A stretch of 64,000 nucleotides of DNA from CAZSBB01 sp964605235. GTDB taxonomy: Bacteria > Planctomycetota > Phycisphaerae > Phycisphaerales > Phycisphaeraceae. The stretch lies in NCBI GenBank assembly GCA_964605235.1, contig CAZSBB010000001.1:1-64000 (forward strand). Direction: 5' to 3'. The notes under the pieces were generated by a model. The model made no database searches. It saw nothing but the letters and a program-made list of their open reading frames with translations, and was not told the origin of the DNA. The translations under genes and the position numbers were made by a program. Positions 15,182-23,811 of this stretch are shown piece after piece (positions within the stretch are counted from its first letter, which is position 1; each line of letters starts with the position of its first letter).

Positions 15182-18100
15182 GCCGCAGCTTCACGGTGAT
15201 CAGTTCAAACGGCCGATAGCTCAGCGTCAGCGCGCCGTCGTGAAGGGTCAGCGTCTGGCCATCGTCTTCCATCGTGTTGGATAGACACGCCGCCGTCACG
15301 GGGATGCTCGTCCGCAGCGTGGCGCTGCCGCGCTGGCCATGCGTCTCATACAACCGCAGCACCACGCCGTCGCCGGCCTCCGCGGGCTTGATGGTGTCCA
15401 GCACCAGGTTCGCCTGATCGACCGCCGCCAGACTGCCCGCCGGCGCGTGCTGCCCCACCCAGCGCAGCGGATGCTGGAACCGCCGCGCAGCACTGACCAC
15501 CTGCGCCTGACGCCAATCGCCACGATGCGGCAAGAGCGCGTAAGCAAATTCATGCTCGCCCTGGTCCGCCTGCGGATCAGGTGACAACGGCCCCCGCAGC
15601 AGCGACAGACCCAGCGTCCGCCCCCAGGCGCTGTAGCCATATTTGCTGTCGCTCAGCAGCGCCACGCCGAAGCCCGGCTCCGACATGTCCGCCCAGCGAT
15701 GGCCCGGCACTTCATACTTCGCCAGTTCGCCTTCGTTGTTCCGCGTGGTCGGACGCTGCACGGCGCCGAATGCCGTCTCATAGGTCGCCGAGGTCGCATG
15801 CACCTGCACCGGGAACAGCACCTTGAGCCACTGCTGCTGTTCATGCCAGTCCACCTGACAATCAAACCGCAGCGCCGCGGCGCCGGCGTCGAGCGTGACC
15901 ACCTGCGTCAGACTGCTCTTGCCGAACCGATAGCTGAAGGTGACCGTCGCCCGCAGCGGCGAAAGCTGCTCGATGCGCCAGCTCTCGGCGGGCGGCAGCG
16001 CTCGGCCGTACTCCAACGCATTGGGGTCCACATCCCAGGCGTCCCAGCGCGCAGGCTTGTCGCAAAACAGCACCAGTTGATTGGCGGGTTGCGCCAGCGC
16101 TTCGCGTTCGCCGGCGGCATCGCACAGCTTCAGGCTCAGCAAACGCCCATCGCGCGCCAGCACCGCGCGCAGATGCTGATTGCTCAGGGTCACCTGGTCC
16201 TGGGTTTTGCTGACCGCGACTTTGTCCGCAGCCGCGCCGATCGCGCCCACGCCGTACGCCGGGGCTTCGACCCAGCACAGTTCGCCGGCCGGCCCGGTCG
16301 CCACCTCCGCGCGGGGCGCGGCAATGGTGTTCAGCGGCCGCACGGGTTGGTCGCCGGTGAGCTGGGCACACAACGCCTGCGCCCGCTGGCACACCTCGCC
16401 CAACTGCGCCTGGGCATCGGCATTGGTCAACTCGATGGAAGAGCCGGGCAGGATGTCGTGAAATTCGTTGAGCAGCAGCAGCTTCCACAGCTCCGCCAGT
16501 TCCGCCTGCGGCGCGGCAGCGCCTTGCAGCGCCATCCGCCGGGCGGCAAGAAACTCCGCGTCATGCAGCAATGCCTCGGCGCGCCGGTGCAGCCGCTTGA
16601 TCAGCGCCTGCGTGGTGAACGTGCCGCGGTGCAGTTCGAAGTACAACTCGCCTTCGACCACCGCCAGGCTCTGGGCGTCGGCTTCCAGCCGCGCAAAGAA
16701 TTCATTGCTGCTGCGCTGGGTGCAGCGCGGCAAGCCTTGCAGATCGCCCACGCGCTCGAGCACTTCGAGCATCTCCGGCGTGGGGCCGCCGCCGCCGTCG
16801 CCATGACCAAACAGGTACATGCCTTCGCGGCTGCGGTCGGCGTCCTTGTAGTTGGCGCCGTGGTAGCGCAGCTCGGTGATCGCCGCGGTGCCGTTGTAGC
16901 TGTCGGCCGGGGGAAAGTGGGTCAGCACTTCACTGCCGTCGAGCCCGCGCCAGCGGAAGGTGTGGTGCATCGGCACGGTGAAGGCGTTCCACGACAGCTT
17001 CTGGGTCAGGAAGCGCGCGATGCCCGCATGCCGCATGATCTGCGGGAGCTGCGCGTTGTAGCCGAATACATCCGGGTTCCAGAACTCCTGGCACCGCTGA
17101 CCAAAGCGCGAAGCAAAATAACGCTGGCCATACAGGAACTGCCGGCAGAGCGATTCGCCCGCAGGTAGGTTGCAGTCCGGCTCGATCCATGTGCCGCCCA
17201 CCGGCACCCACTGCCCGGTTTCCACGCGCTGCTTGATCCGCGCGAACAGGTCCGGGTTGACCCGCTCCATCAGGTCGTACTGGTACGCCTGCGAACAGGC
17301 AAAGCGGTAGTTGGGATACTCCGCCATGTAAGTCACCGCCGAGGAAAACGTGCGCTGACACTTGCGGGTGGTTTCCGCCAGCGGCCAGAGCCAGGCGGTG
17401 TCGATGTGCGCGTGACCAATGGCGCTCAGCTCATGGGCGATGCTGCCGTTGTGCGCCGCCAGCACTTTCGCCATCCGGGCCGCCCCGCGCTCCCACGCAG
17501 CGCGATCTGTCAGTTCCAGATCCGCCGCGGCGCGGTTCAGCTCATACAGCACATAGCCCGCCCAGGTGGGATCGAGCGCCGGACGAATCACCGTGTCCTG
17601 TCCGTTGGCGAAGGCCCGGGAAGTCTGCGGCGGCACGCGGTCGGCTTCGAGCTGACGGAGCACTTCAAAGTCGTGATACACCGACCACGCCTGCGGATCG
17701 AAGTCGCTGATCTCGCAGCGCGCCAGCCAATACGGCGAGCGCAGGCTGCGCCCAATGGCGGAGCCGCTCTCGGCGATGCGATCGATGCCGAACATGCCGT
17801 TGCACGCCTGCTCGATGTAGACGGTGAACGTCTCGCCCGCCACCGCCGCGCTGCGCAGCGTGGCGCGCTCGCGGCCAGGGTTCAGCCCCTGCATCGAACG
17901 GCCGTCCATCCACAGCAGCGCCTCGCTCTTGCTGTCCCAGTGCAGGACCAGTTTGCGATCGGTCCACGCGGCGGGGGTGGTGATGGTCAGGCGGAACCAG
18001 TTGGTCGCCCAATCCGGGCCGAGGCTCTGCCCCAGTTCCACCGGCTGATAGTTGAGCTTGAGCGCCTGGGCGTAGCTGATGCGCTCCACCGGGCCCGCCA

Positions 18101-18296
18101 TCTCCAGCTTCGTCACGGGTTGCCGATTGGGCCAGCACCGCGCATGCAGACGGGACGCCAGACCTTCGAGATACATGCGGGTGAACTTGGGATACCGCCC
18201 CAGCCACGGCTCGGGCGCGGCGGCCTCGGCGGACACAATGGCCGGACCATGCGGCCCGGGCGCAGCCATATTCAGCTTGCTGTACTCGCTCACCAC
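15174..18296 (-). CDS. Alpha-mannosidase, glycoside hydrolase family 38
   Basis: 1040 residues, the expected size. GH38 enzymes hydrolyse alpha-mannosides in a zinc-dependent, retaining mechanism. Motifs: 'IGHAHIDTAWLWPLAETTRK' (zinc-binding His and Asp, about residue 300), 'VPVGGTWIEPDCNLPAGESL', 'EFWNPDVFGYNAQLPQIMRH' (nucleophile Asp in NPDxFG) and the catalytic-domain end with 'NEFHDILPGSSI'. The C-terminal half is the GH38 beta-sandwich. There is no signal peptide, so it is cytoplasmic and acts on imported mannosides. The GTG start at 18296 is preceded by GAGGAG; a second GTG follows directly. It may share a transcript with rtcB, which ends 51 bp upstream. Confidence 0.95.
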   Translation of the reverse strand: MVSEYSKLNMAAPGPHGPAIVSAEAAAPEPWLGRYPKFTRMYLEGLASRLHARCWPNRQPVTKLEMAGPVERISYAQALKLNYQPVELGQSLGPDWATNWFRLTITTPAAWTDRKLVLHWDSKSEALLWMDGRSMQGLNPGRERATLRSAAVAGETFTVYIEQACNGMFGIDRIAESGSAIGRSLRSPYWLARCEISDFDPQAWSVYHDFEVLRQLEADRVPPQTSRAFANGQDTVIRPALDPTWAGYVLYELNRAAADLELTDRAAWERGAARMAKVLAAHNGSIAHELSAIGHAHIDTAWLWPLAETTRKCQRTFSSAVTYMAEYPNYRFACSQAYQYDLMERVNPDLFARIKQRVETGQWVPVGGTWIEPDCNLPAGESLCRQFLYGQRYFASRFGQRCQEFWNPDVFGYNAQLPQIMRHAGIARFLTQKLSWNAFTVPMHHTFRWRGLDGSEVLTHFPPADSYNGTAAITELRYHGANYKDADRSREGMYLFGHGDGGGGPTPEMLEVLERVGDLQGLPRCTQRSSNEFFARLEADAQSLAVVEGELYFELHRGTFTTQALIKRLHRRAEALLHDAEFLAARRMALQGAAAPQAELAELWKLLLLNEFHDILPGSSIELTNADAQAQLGEVCQRAQALCAQLTGDQPVRPLNTIAAPRAEVATGPAGELCWVEAPAYGVGAIGAAADKVAVSKTQDQVTLSNQHLRAVLARDGRLLSLKLCDAAGEREALAQPANQLVLFCDKPARWDAWDVDPNALEYGRALPPAESWRIEQLSPLRATVTFSYRFGKSSLTQVVTLDAGAAALRFDCQVDWHEQQQWLKVLFPVQVHATSATYETAFGAVQRPTTRNNEGELAKYEVPGHRWADMSEPGFGVALLSDSKYGYSAWGRTLGLSLLRGPLSPDPQADQGEHEFAYALLPHRGDWRQAQVVSAARRFQHPLRWVGQHAPAGSLAAVDQANLVLDTIKPAEAGDGVVLRLYETHGQRGSATLRTSIPVTAACLSNTMEDDGQTLTLHDGALTLSYRPFELITVKLRLS

Positions 18297-18346
18297 TTGC
18301 TCCTCTCCGCAAGAATCGACCGGCGGACATCGATCAACGCCACAGT

Positions 18347-19762
18347 TTAATCTTCCGGCCGTTCCCCTTCCGGCGCCATCTTCACCAGCTTCGGATCAAA
18401 GCGCGCCACCACGCTGACCAGATCGGCCTGGGCCGCCATCACCTGCTCGATGTTCTTGTACACAAACGGCACTTCGTCGAGACCGGCGCTGAGCACCTGA
18501 ATGTCCCGCTGAGCCAAGTAATCGCGCACCATCGCCCAGCGATACTTTTCGCGCGTCTGCCGGCGGGACATCACGCGCCCCGCGCCGTGCGCCGCCGATT
18601 GCAATGACGCCCCGCTGCCGCGCCCGCGCACGACGTAGCCGGGCGTCGCCATGGAGCCGGGAATCACGCCCAGCACGCCAGCGCCCGCCGGGGTGGCGCC
18701 TTTGCGATGCACCACGACTTCCCGGCCGTCGTGCTGCTCGCGCCAGGCGAAGTTGTGATGGTTCTCCACGCCGGCGATCACCCGCGCGCCCAGATGGCGG
18801 GAGACATGCCGATGAATCATGGCGTGGTTGGCGCTGGCGTATTCGCCCATGAGTTCCATGGCGGCCCAGTATTCCTGCCCCTCATGGCTGTCCATATCCA
18901 ACCACGCCAGATGGCGCAGCTCGCCGGGCAGGTTCGGGTGCAGGCGCATCGCCAGTTTGCTGTAGTGATCGCACACGGCAGCGCCGGTTCCGCGACTGCC
19001 GCTGTGCGACAGCAGCGCCAGGTACACGCCGGCGTCCAGGCCCAGGTCGGGTTGCTCGAGCGTCAGCAGGCCGAATTCGACAAAGTGATTGCCCGAGCCG
19101 GAGGTGCCCAGTTGGGCGGCGGCTTTTTCGCGGTTCATGCGGGTGATGGGGCTGACCGACCAGTCGGCGTCGAGCACTTCATGCTGCCGACGATGGCGGG
19201 TTTCAAACGCAGCCCCGACGCCGAAGCGCGTTTCATCCTCGATCGCCCGCGCCAGCCAGTCCCGGCGTTTGGTCAGCGTTTCGGCGGGCAGGTCCAGCAC
19301 GGACAGCTTCATGCGGCACGCAATGTCCACGCCCACGGCATAGGGAATCACCGCGTTGTCGGTCGCCAGCACCCCGCCGATGGGGAGGCCGTAGCCCACA
19401 TGGGCATCGGGCATCAGTGCTGCGCGCACCGCCACGGGCAGCGCACAGGCGTTGCGCATCTGCTGGAGCGATTGCGGGTCCAGGTCGCTGCCCCACATCT
19501 GACACGGCGCGGGATCGCCCGGGCGCGTCACCGGCTCGTCTACATTCGCCTGCGTCTGACGCTGTTCGAGGATCGCTTGCGCCAGCTCGCCAAACAGCTC
19601 ATGGGCACGGAAGGCGGCGGGATCGGTCAGCAGATGGGCGAAGGTGTCCTTGATCTGCTCGGTGGTCAGGCCGCGCTGACGCGCGATCTGGGCGATCCAC
19701 TTGGCGCTGCGGGCGATGTCGCCGGAAGGGAAACCGAGTTTTTCCAGTTGCCGCGCTTTCAT
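18347..19762 (-). CDS. rtcB: RNA-splicing ligase RtcB
   Basis: 471 residues, the family's length. RtcB joins 2',3'-cyclic-phosphate and 5'-OH RNA ends using GTP and Mn2+. Visible: 'MPDAHVGYGLPIGGVLATDN', 'GVDIACRMKLSVLD' (the Cys and Asp of the metal site; the usual form is DIGCGM), 'GTSGSGNHFVEFG' and 'LLSHSGSRGTG' (metal His), 'GVENHHNFAW', and near the C-terminus 'SAAHGAGRVMSRR', holding the His that becomes guanylylated. The start at 19762 (MKARQLEKLGF) is where the conserved protein begins; further upstream the frame runs into the family B repeat. No archease or RtcA gene is adjacent. Confidence 0.94.
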   Translation of the reverse strand: MKARQLEKLGFPSGDIARSAKWIAQIARQRGLTTEQIKDTFAHLLTDPAAFRAHELFGELAQAILEQRQTQANVDEPVTRPGDPAPCQMWGSDLDPQSLQQMRNACALPVAVRAALMPDAHVGYGLPIGGVLATDNAVIPYAVGVDIACRMKLSVLDLPAETLTKRRDWLARAIEDETRFGVGAAFETRHRRQHEVLDADWSVSPITRMNREKAAAQLGTSGSGNHFVEFGLLTLEQPDLGLDAGVYLALLSHSGSRGTGAAVCDHYSKLAMRLHPNLPGELRHLAWLDMDSHEGQEYWAAMELMGEYASANHAMIHRHVSRHLGARVIAGVENHHNFAWREQHDGREVVVHRKGATPAGAGVLGVIPGSMATPGYVVRGRGSGASLQSAAHGAGRVMSRRQTREKYRWAMVRDYLAQRDIQVLSAGLDEVPFVYKNIEQVMAAQADLVSVVARFDPKLVKMAPEGERPED

Positions 19763-19794
19763 GGTGGGGATGATACCCGCGTGGCGCGGGGAAA

Positions 19795-19909
19795 AACGAG
19801 CCGGAAGCGTCAGCGACGGGCAGGGCAATTGGATGTCGAGGGCACGGGATCAGTTCAAGACGTCATGCCTGCAGCGCGCCCTACCCGTCGCTTACGCTTC
19901 CGGCTCGTT
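19795..19909. repeat. Palindromic repeat doublet, family B (copy 1)
   Basis: Arm AACGAGCCGGAAGCGTCAGC... at 19795-19820 faces its complement at 19884-19909 (ending CTTCCGGCTCGTT), 63 bases apart. Other copies: single arm at 25006-25031, doublet at 49133-49249. The right arm overlaps the 3' end of the AraC-type gene and contributes its stop codon. Confidence 0.82.
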
Positions 19910-20749
19910 GGGCTGGGCGTCGTCGAGCAGACGTCGCCGGTAAGTTTGTGGGCCATAGCCCATGCGCTGTCGGAACACGCGATGGAACTGGGCGTAGCTG
20001 CCGAAGCCCGCCTCCAGCGCTGCCTGGGTGACATTGCGTTTGCGGCCCAGGGCATACAGCGAGAAAAAGCGTTCGAGCTTGCACTGCTGCCGAAAGCGCG
20101 CCAGCGGCAAGCCGATCTGCTGTTTGAACAACCGGCTCAGGCGCGTGCCGCTGAGCCCGCAGGCGGCGCCCAGTTCGTCAATGGAATCAGGGTCTTCAGC
20201 CGCACGAATCAGCCGAGCGGCGCGCTCGACGGCAGGATGCACATCGCGCTCGCGGGCGGCGGTGTCGGCATCAAGAAACCAGCGCCAGGCGCTCAGCAGC
20301 ACCCACGCCAGCCCGGCATCAAAACGCGGCCCATCCGCCAACTGCTCCGCCACCAACTGGCACTGCTCATGCAGTTCGCGCGTGCGGTCCATGGTCAGTT
20401 GCTTGACGATGCGGCCGGGGAAATTCTGCCGGCGCAGGGCGCGGTACGGCTCCTCGATCGCACACCGGCGCAGCAGGTTGGGGCGGAAGACGCCGATCCA
20501 CATCACAAAGTCCGCGGTGCGATCCACCAGCAGATGATTCTGCGCCGGAAACAGCCACACCAGCGTTCCGGGCGCCAGATCGATGCGGCGATCCTCCAGC
20601 AGATACCGCGCGCTGCCGGCGATGGCGAGGTTGAACTCCAACTCGTCATGCCGATGCATGTGCATGGTCCGCGCCATGTCGCGGTGCAGCCACAGCGCCC
20701 CGGCGCGACCGGGGGGCAAGCGCAGTTGCTCTTTGATGCGCGGCAGCAT
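19892..20749 (-). CDS. AraC family transcriptional regulator
   Basis: 285 residues from the ATG at 20749 (MLPRIKEQL). The N-terminal cupin-like domain shows 'MHMHRHDELEFNLAIAGSAR', a His-rich sugar-sensing pattern of AraC proteins, and the C-terminal double HTH runs from 'SIDELGAACGLSGTRLSRLF' to 'FHRVFRQRMGYGPQTYRRRL'. The final residues 'NEPEA' and the TAA stop come from the family B repeat arm, so the original C-terminus may have been changed by the repeat. It is divergent from the MFS transporter (96-bp gap), which it probably regulates; the inducer is unknown. Confidence 0.88.
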   Translation of the reverse strand: MLPRIKEQLRLPPGRAGALWLHRDMARTMHMHRHDELEFNLAIAGSARYLLEDRRIDLAPGTLVWLFPAQNHLLVDRTADFVMWIGVFRPNLLRRCAIEEPYRALRRQNFPGRIVKQLTMDRTRELHEQCQLVAEQLADGPRFDAGLAWVLLSAWRWFLDADTAARERDVHPAVERAARLIRAAEDPDSIDELGAACGLSGTRLSRLFKQQIGLPLARFRQQCKLERFFSLYALGRKRNVTQAALEAGFGSYAQFHRVFRQRMGYGPQTYRRRLLDDAQPNEPEA

Positions 20750-20845
20750 GACGGTGCATGATACGCCGCGCACCGCCGGCAGGGGCACATTACAATTCCG
20801 CCCCACCGGCTGGCGCTGGGTCTAAGCCGGCCCTGGGTCCAGCTC

Positions 20846-22063
20846 ATGAATCGTCTTACCACGGTGCTGCTGATCACGGTGTTGCAAAGCACCGCGGCGA
20901 TCCTCGTGCAGCGCGGCAGCTTCTTCCTGTTCCATGAACGCCTGGACTTTTCCAGCTGGGCGAACCTGTGGGTGGCGCTCATCAGTGGAGTCATGTATGT
21001 GCTCGGAGCACTGGGCAGTCATCCGCTGACCAACCGGCTGGGCGAACGGCGCCTGATGCAGGGGTTGATCGGCCTGATGCTGCTGGCGAACGCCGCCATG
21101 GCGTGCTGGTCCAGCGCGGCGGGGGTGCTGGTGCCGGGCTACCTGGCGATGAGTTTGCTCAACGGCGCCATGTGGCCGATTGCTGAAAGCTACACCGCCG
21201 CCGGGCGCGGGCCGCGGGACTCAGCGCGGGCGGTGGGCTGGTTCAACATCGCCTGGTCGATCGTGGTGATGCCGACGGTGGCGCTGTCCGGGCCGCTGAT
21301 CAACTGGTGGACGCCGGGGTTCTTCCTGCTGCCGGTCGTCTGCTGCGCGCTGAGCCTGCTGCTGTCGCTGCCGCTGGAAGCGCAGCCGGTACATCTGGCG
21401 CACGACGACCCGCAGCGGCTGGGGGCGACGGACCTGTTGCGTTACCACGCGCTGATGCGCGCCAGCCGCTGGTCGACCATGGGCAGCTATATGTTCATTC
21501 TGGTGCTGGCGCCGCTGCTGCCGGAGATTTTTCAGCAGCGGCTGGGCTACTCGGTGGTGGGCGCCACGTTGCTGGGCAGTCTGATTGATCTGGGACGTAC
21601 GCCGACCTTTGCGGTGATGCTCTGGCGCACCGGCTGGCACGGGCGCACGGATGTGCTGGCGGCGGGCATCGTGCTGTTGCCGGCTTCGTTTTATCTGGTG
21701 CTGCTGGGCCAGACCACGCCGGTGGTGCTGGCGGGGGCGTTGGTGTTCGGCATCGCGGCGGGCGTGGTTTACTTCTGTGCGCTGTACTACGCGATGGTGG
21801 TGATGAACGCGTCGGTGGATGCCGGGGGCGGGCATGAGGCGTACATCGGCACGGGTTTCACGGTTGGCCCGCTGGCGGGTCTGGTGGGCAAAATGCTGGG
21901 TAAAAGCCTGCTGACGCCGCTGGCGGGCATGGCGGTGGGCATGTTGCCGGTGGTGGTGCTGACGTTGCTGGGCGGCCTGTATCCGCTGCTGCGCTGGCGG
22001 CTGGTGGCGAAGGAACTGCGGCTGGCGAACCAGCGTCGCGCGGCGGATGAAAAAAGGGGATAA
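20846..22063 (+). CDS. Major facilitator superfamily (MFS) transporter
   Basis: 405 residues with about 11-12 hydrophobic helices, such as 'TVLLITVLQSTAAILV', 'GLIGLMLLANAAMACW' and 'GILLLPASFYLVLLG'-type stretches, and a central cytoplasmic loop (about residues 185-200, 'LEAQPVHLAHDDPQRLG'). MFS proteins move small solutes by proton or cation coupling; the substrate cannot be told. Divergence from an AraC regulator suggests inducible sugar or metabolite uptake or efflux. The final codons (DEKRG, stop TAA) lie inside the 71-bp perfect palindrome at 22042-22112, so this repeat forms the 3' end of the gene. Confidence 0.85.
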   Translation: MNRLTTVLLITVLQSTAAILVQRGSFFLFHERLDFSSWANLWVALISGVMYVLGALGSHPLTNRLGERRLMQGLIGLMLLANAAMACWSSAAGVLVPGYLAMSLLNGAMWPIAESYTAAGRGPRDSARAVGWFNIAWSIVVMPTVALSGPLINWWTPGFFLLPVVCCALSLLLSLPLEAQPVHLAHDDPQRLGATDLLRYHALMRASRWSTMGSYMFILVLAPLLPEIFQQRLGYSVVGATLLGSLIDLGRTPTFAVMLWRTGWHGRTDVLAAGIVLLPASFYLVLLGQTTPVVLAGALVFGIAAGVVYFCALYYAMVVMNASVDAGGGHEAYIGTGFTVGPLAGLVGKMLGKSLLTPLAGMAVGMLPVVVLTLLGGLYPLLRWRLVAKELRLANQRRAADEKRG

Positions 22064-22112
22064 GTACATTATTTTTTAAAAATAATGTACTTATCCCCTT
22101 TTTTCATCCGCC
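22042..22112. terminator. 71-bp perfect palindrome, likely bidirectional terminator and mobile repeat
   Basis: Arms of 35 bp with one central base (22077): GGCGGATGAAAAAAGGGGAT begins the left arm and the right arm is its exact complement. In both directions the hairpin can be followed by runs of T (T6 at 22072-22077 and 22099-22104). It lies between convergent genes, the MFS transporter and an ABC permease, and contains the MFS stop codon. Very A/T-rich compared with its surroundings. The exactness argues for a recent insertion rather than a decayed terminator. Confidence 0.8.
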
Positions 22113-22119
22113 TATGCGC

Positions 22120-23418
22120 TCAATCATGCCGCAGCGCGACGATGGGGTCCTGCCGCGCCGCCTGCACCGCCGGGTACAAGCCGAACACCACGCCCACCGC
22201 TGCCGCGACGGTGAAGCTCACCACCACGGACCAGGTGGTCAGCACCGGTTTTTCCAGCGACGGCAACTGGGCGCGCAGCAGGGTCAGGGTGAGGATCGAC
22301 GCCAGTCCCATGGCGATGCCCAGCAGGCCGCCGAGCCCGGAGAGCACGGTGGTTTCCACCAGGAACTGCCAGATGATGTGCCGGCGGGTGGCGCCCAGGG
22401 CCCGGCGAATGCCGATCTCGCGGGTGCGTTCGGTCACGGACGCGAGCATGATGTTCATGATGCCGATGCCGCCGACCAGCAGACTGATGGAGGCGATGGC
22501 GACCATCAGGGCGTTGAACATTTTCTGGGTGCGCTCGGCCTGCATGAGCAGTTCCATCGGCACCACCACCGTGACGTCCACCAGGCCTTTGTGTTCCAGT
22601 TCCAGCAGACGACGAATCTGCTCGCCCAGTTCGATCACGGCTTCCTGCTGCTGGGCTTCGACGATCAGCTCGGTCAACTCCACGCTGATCGCTTCCATGG
22701 AGCCGGAGCGCCGGCGAACCTGGGTATCGCCGAAGCGCGCCATGGCGGCGGGCATGGGCAGGTAAATATCGAAGTTGACGTTTCGGCCCACCAGCTTGAC
22801 GCCGGCGCCCCCCGCCAGCCCCACGCCCTGCAGCACGCCCACCACGCGGAAAGCGTGGTCGTCAATCCGCAGCGTCGCCGCCAGCGGGTCTTCCAGGGGA
22901 AACAACCGGGCGGCGACTTCCGCGCCGATCACGCAGACATTGCCGGGGTTGGCGGGGTCCATATCCTCATCGCTCAGCCAGCGGCCGCGTCCCACCCGCA
23001 GGCTCATCACCTCGCGCAGCGCGGGCGTGGTGCCGAAAGCCGACGCCACCGCCTGCTGCCGGCCGTTGGTCACCCGGGAGCCCACTTCCTTGAGCGGGAC
23101 CACGCGCTCCAGTTCGCGCAGGGTGGTTTCGATCCGCTGCCGGTCCAGCCGTTTGATGCCATAGGAGATCATAAACTGCTCGGTGCCGGAGGCAGTCTGC
23201 TCCGGCTCCGGGGGGCGGACGGATTGAATAATGATGTTGCGGGCGCCCAGTTGGCGGATGTCCGCCAGGGCGCGTTGCTTGGAACCTTCGCCGATCGCCG
23301 CCATGGTGATGACGGAAGCGACGCCGAAGATGATGCCCAAGGTGGTGAGCAGGGAGCGCAGCTTGTGCAGCGCCAGGTTGCTCAGGCCGAGGATCAGAGT
23401 TTCGAGCAGGAAGAACAT
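22120..23418 (-). CDS. MacB-like ABC transporter permease (FtsX/MacB_PCD type)
   Basis: 432 residues from the ATG at 23418 (MFFLLETLILGLSNLAL). Layout is that of MacB-family permeases: one N-terminal helix (about residues 18-40, 'LRSLLTTLGIIFGVASVITM'), a periplasmic MacB_PCD domain of about 210 residues, and three C-terminal helices, with the conserved 'SVTERTREIGIRRALGATRR' coupling loop and a closing 'YPAVQAARQDPIVALRH'. These act as mechanotransmission exporters or lipoprotein handlers with an ATPase and usually an adaptor. Neither is adjacent here, so the ATPase is probably encoded elsewhere. The divergent neighbour is a 94-residue unknown protein. Confidence 0.9.
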   Translation of the reverse strand: MFFLLETLILGLSNLALHKLRSLLTTLGIIFGVASVITMAAIGEGSKQRALADIRQLGARNIIIQSVRPPEPEQTASGTEQFMISYGIKRLDRQRIETTLRELERVVPLKEVGSRVTNGRQQAVASAFGTTPALREVMSLRVGRGRWLSDEDMDPANPGNVCVIGAEVAARLFPLEDPLAATLRIDDHAFRVVGVLQGVGLAGGAGVKLVGRNVNFDIYLPMPAAMARFGDTQVRRRSGSMEAISVELTELIVEAQQQEAVIELGEQIRRLLELEHKGLVDVTVVVPMELLMQAERTQKMFNALMVAIASISLLVGGIGIMNIMLASVTERTREIGIRRALGATRRHIIWQFLVETTVLSGLGGLLGIAMGLASILTLTLLRAQLPSLEKPVLTTWSVVVSFTVAAAVGVVFGLYPAVQAARQDPIVALRHD

Positions 23419-23518
23419 CGCGCCTCGTGCGGCGGGGAACCATCGGGAACGCCGGGCGGGCGTTGGTTGCGTTATGCTTTGAACGACCTGGACCATTGTA
23501 GCCGCAACGGACCCGCAC

Positions 23519-23803
23519 ATGGCGGAGATCGAAATTCAGCACGAACGCGAAGGCGACCGCGGCTGGCAGTACCAGGCGGTGGTCTGTGCCGACGGCCGGC
23601 GCTATGAACTGGCGATCAGCCTGAGCTTCAGCGATTACGACCTGTGGTCGCGCGGGCGCGTGCCGCCCGAGCGCGTGGTGCAGGCGGCGTTGACCTTTCT
23701 GCTGACCCGGGAAGGACCCGAGAGCATCCTGAGCAAATTCGATTGCTCGGTGATTCGCCGCTACTTCCCGCAGGTGGACCGGGAGCTGCCCGAACTGCTG
23801 TGA
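23519..23803 (+). CDS. Small conserved-looking protein of unknown function
   Basis: 94 residues: begins MAEIEIQHEREG and ends VDRELPELL. Acidic overall, with no signal peptide, membrane segment or Cys pair. The pattern 'LSFSDYDLWSRGRVPPERVV' followed by 'TREGPESILSKFDCSVIRRY' reads as a compact alpha/beta protein. The codon use and steady GC at third positions match the neighbours, supporting a real gene. It starts 100 bp from the divergent ABC permease and is convergent with the hydrolase, separated by a hairpin repeat. I do not recognise the family. Confidence 0.7.
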   Translation: MAEIEIQHEREGDRGWQYQAVVCADGRRYELAISLSFSDYDLWSRGRVPPERVVQAALTFLLTREGPESILSKFDCSVIRRYFPQVDRELPELL

Positions 23804-23811
23804 ACGAGGCA

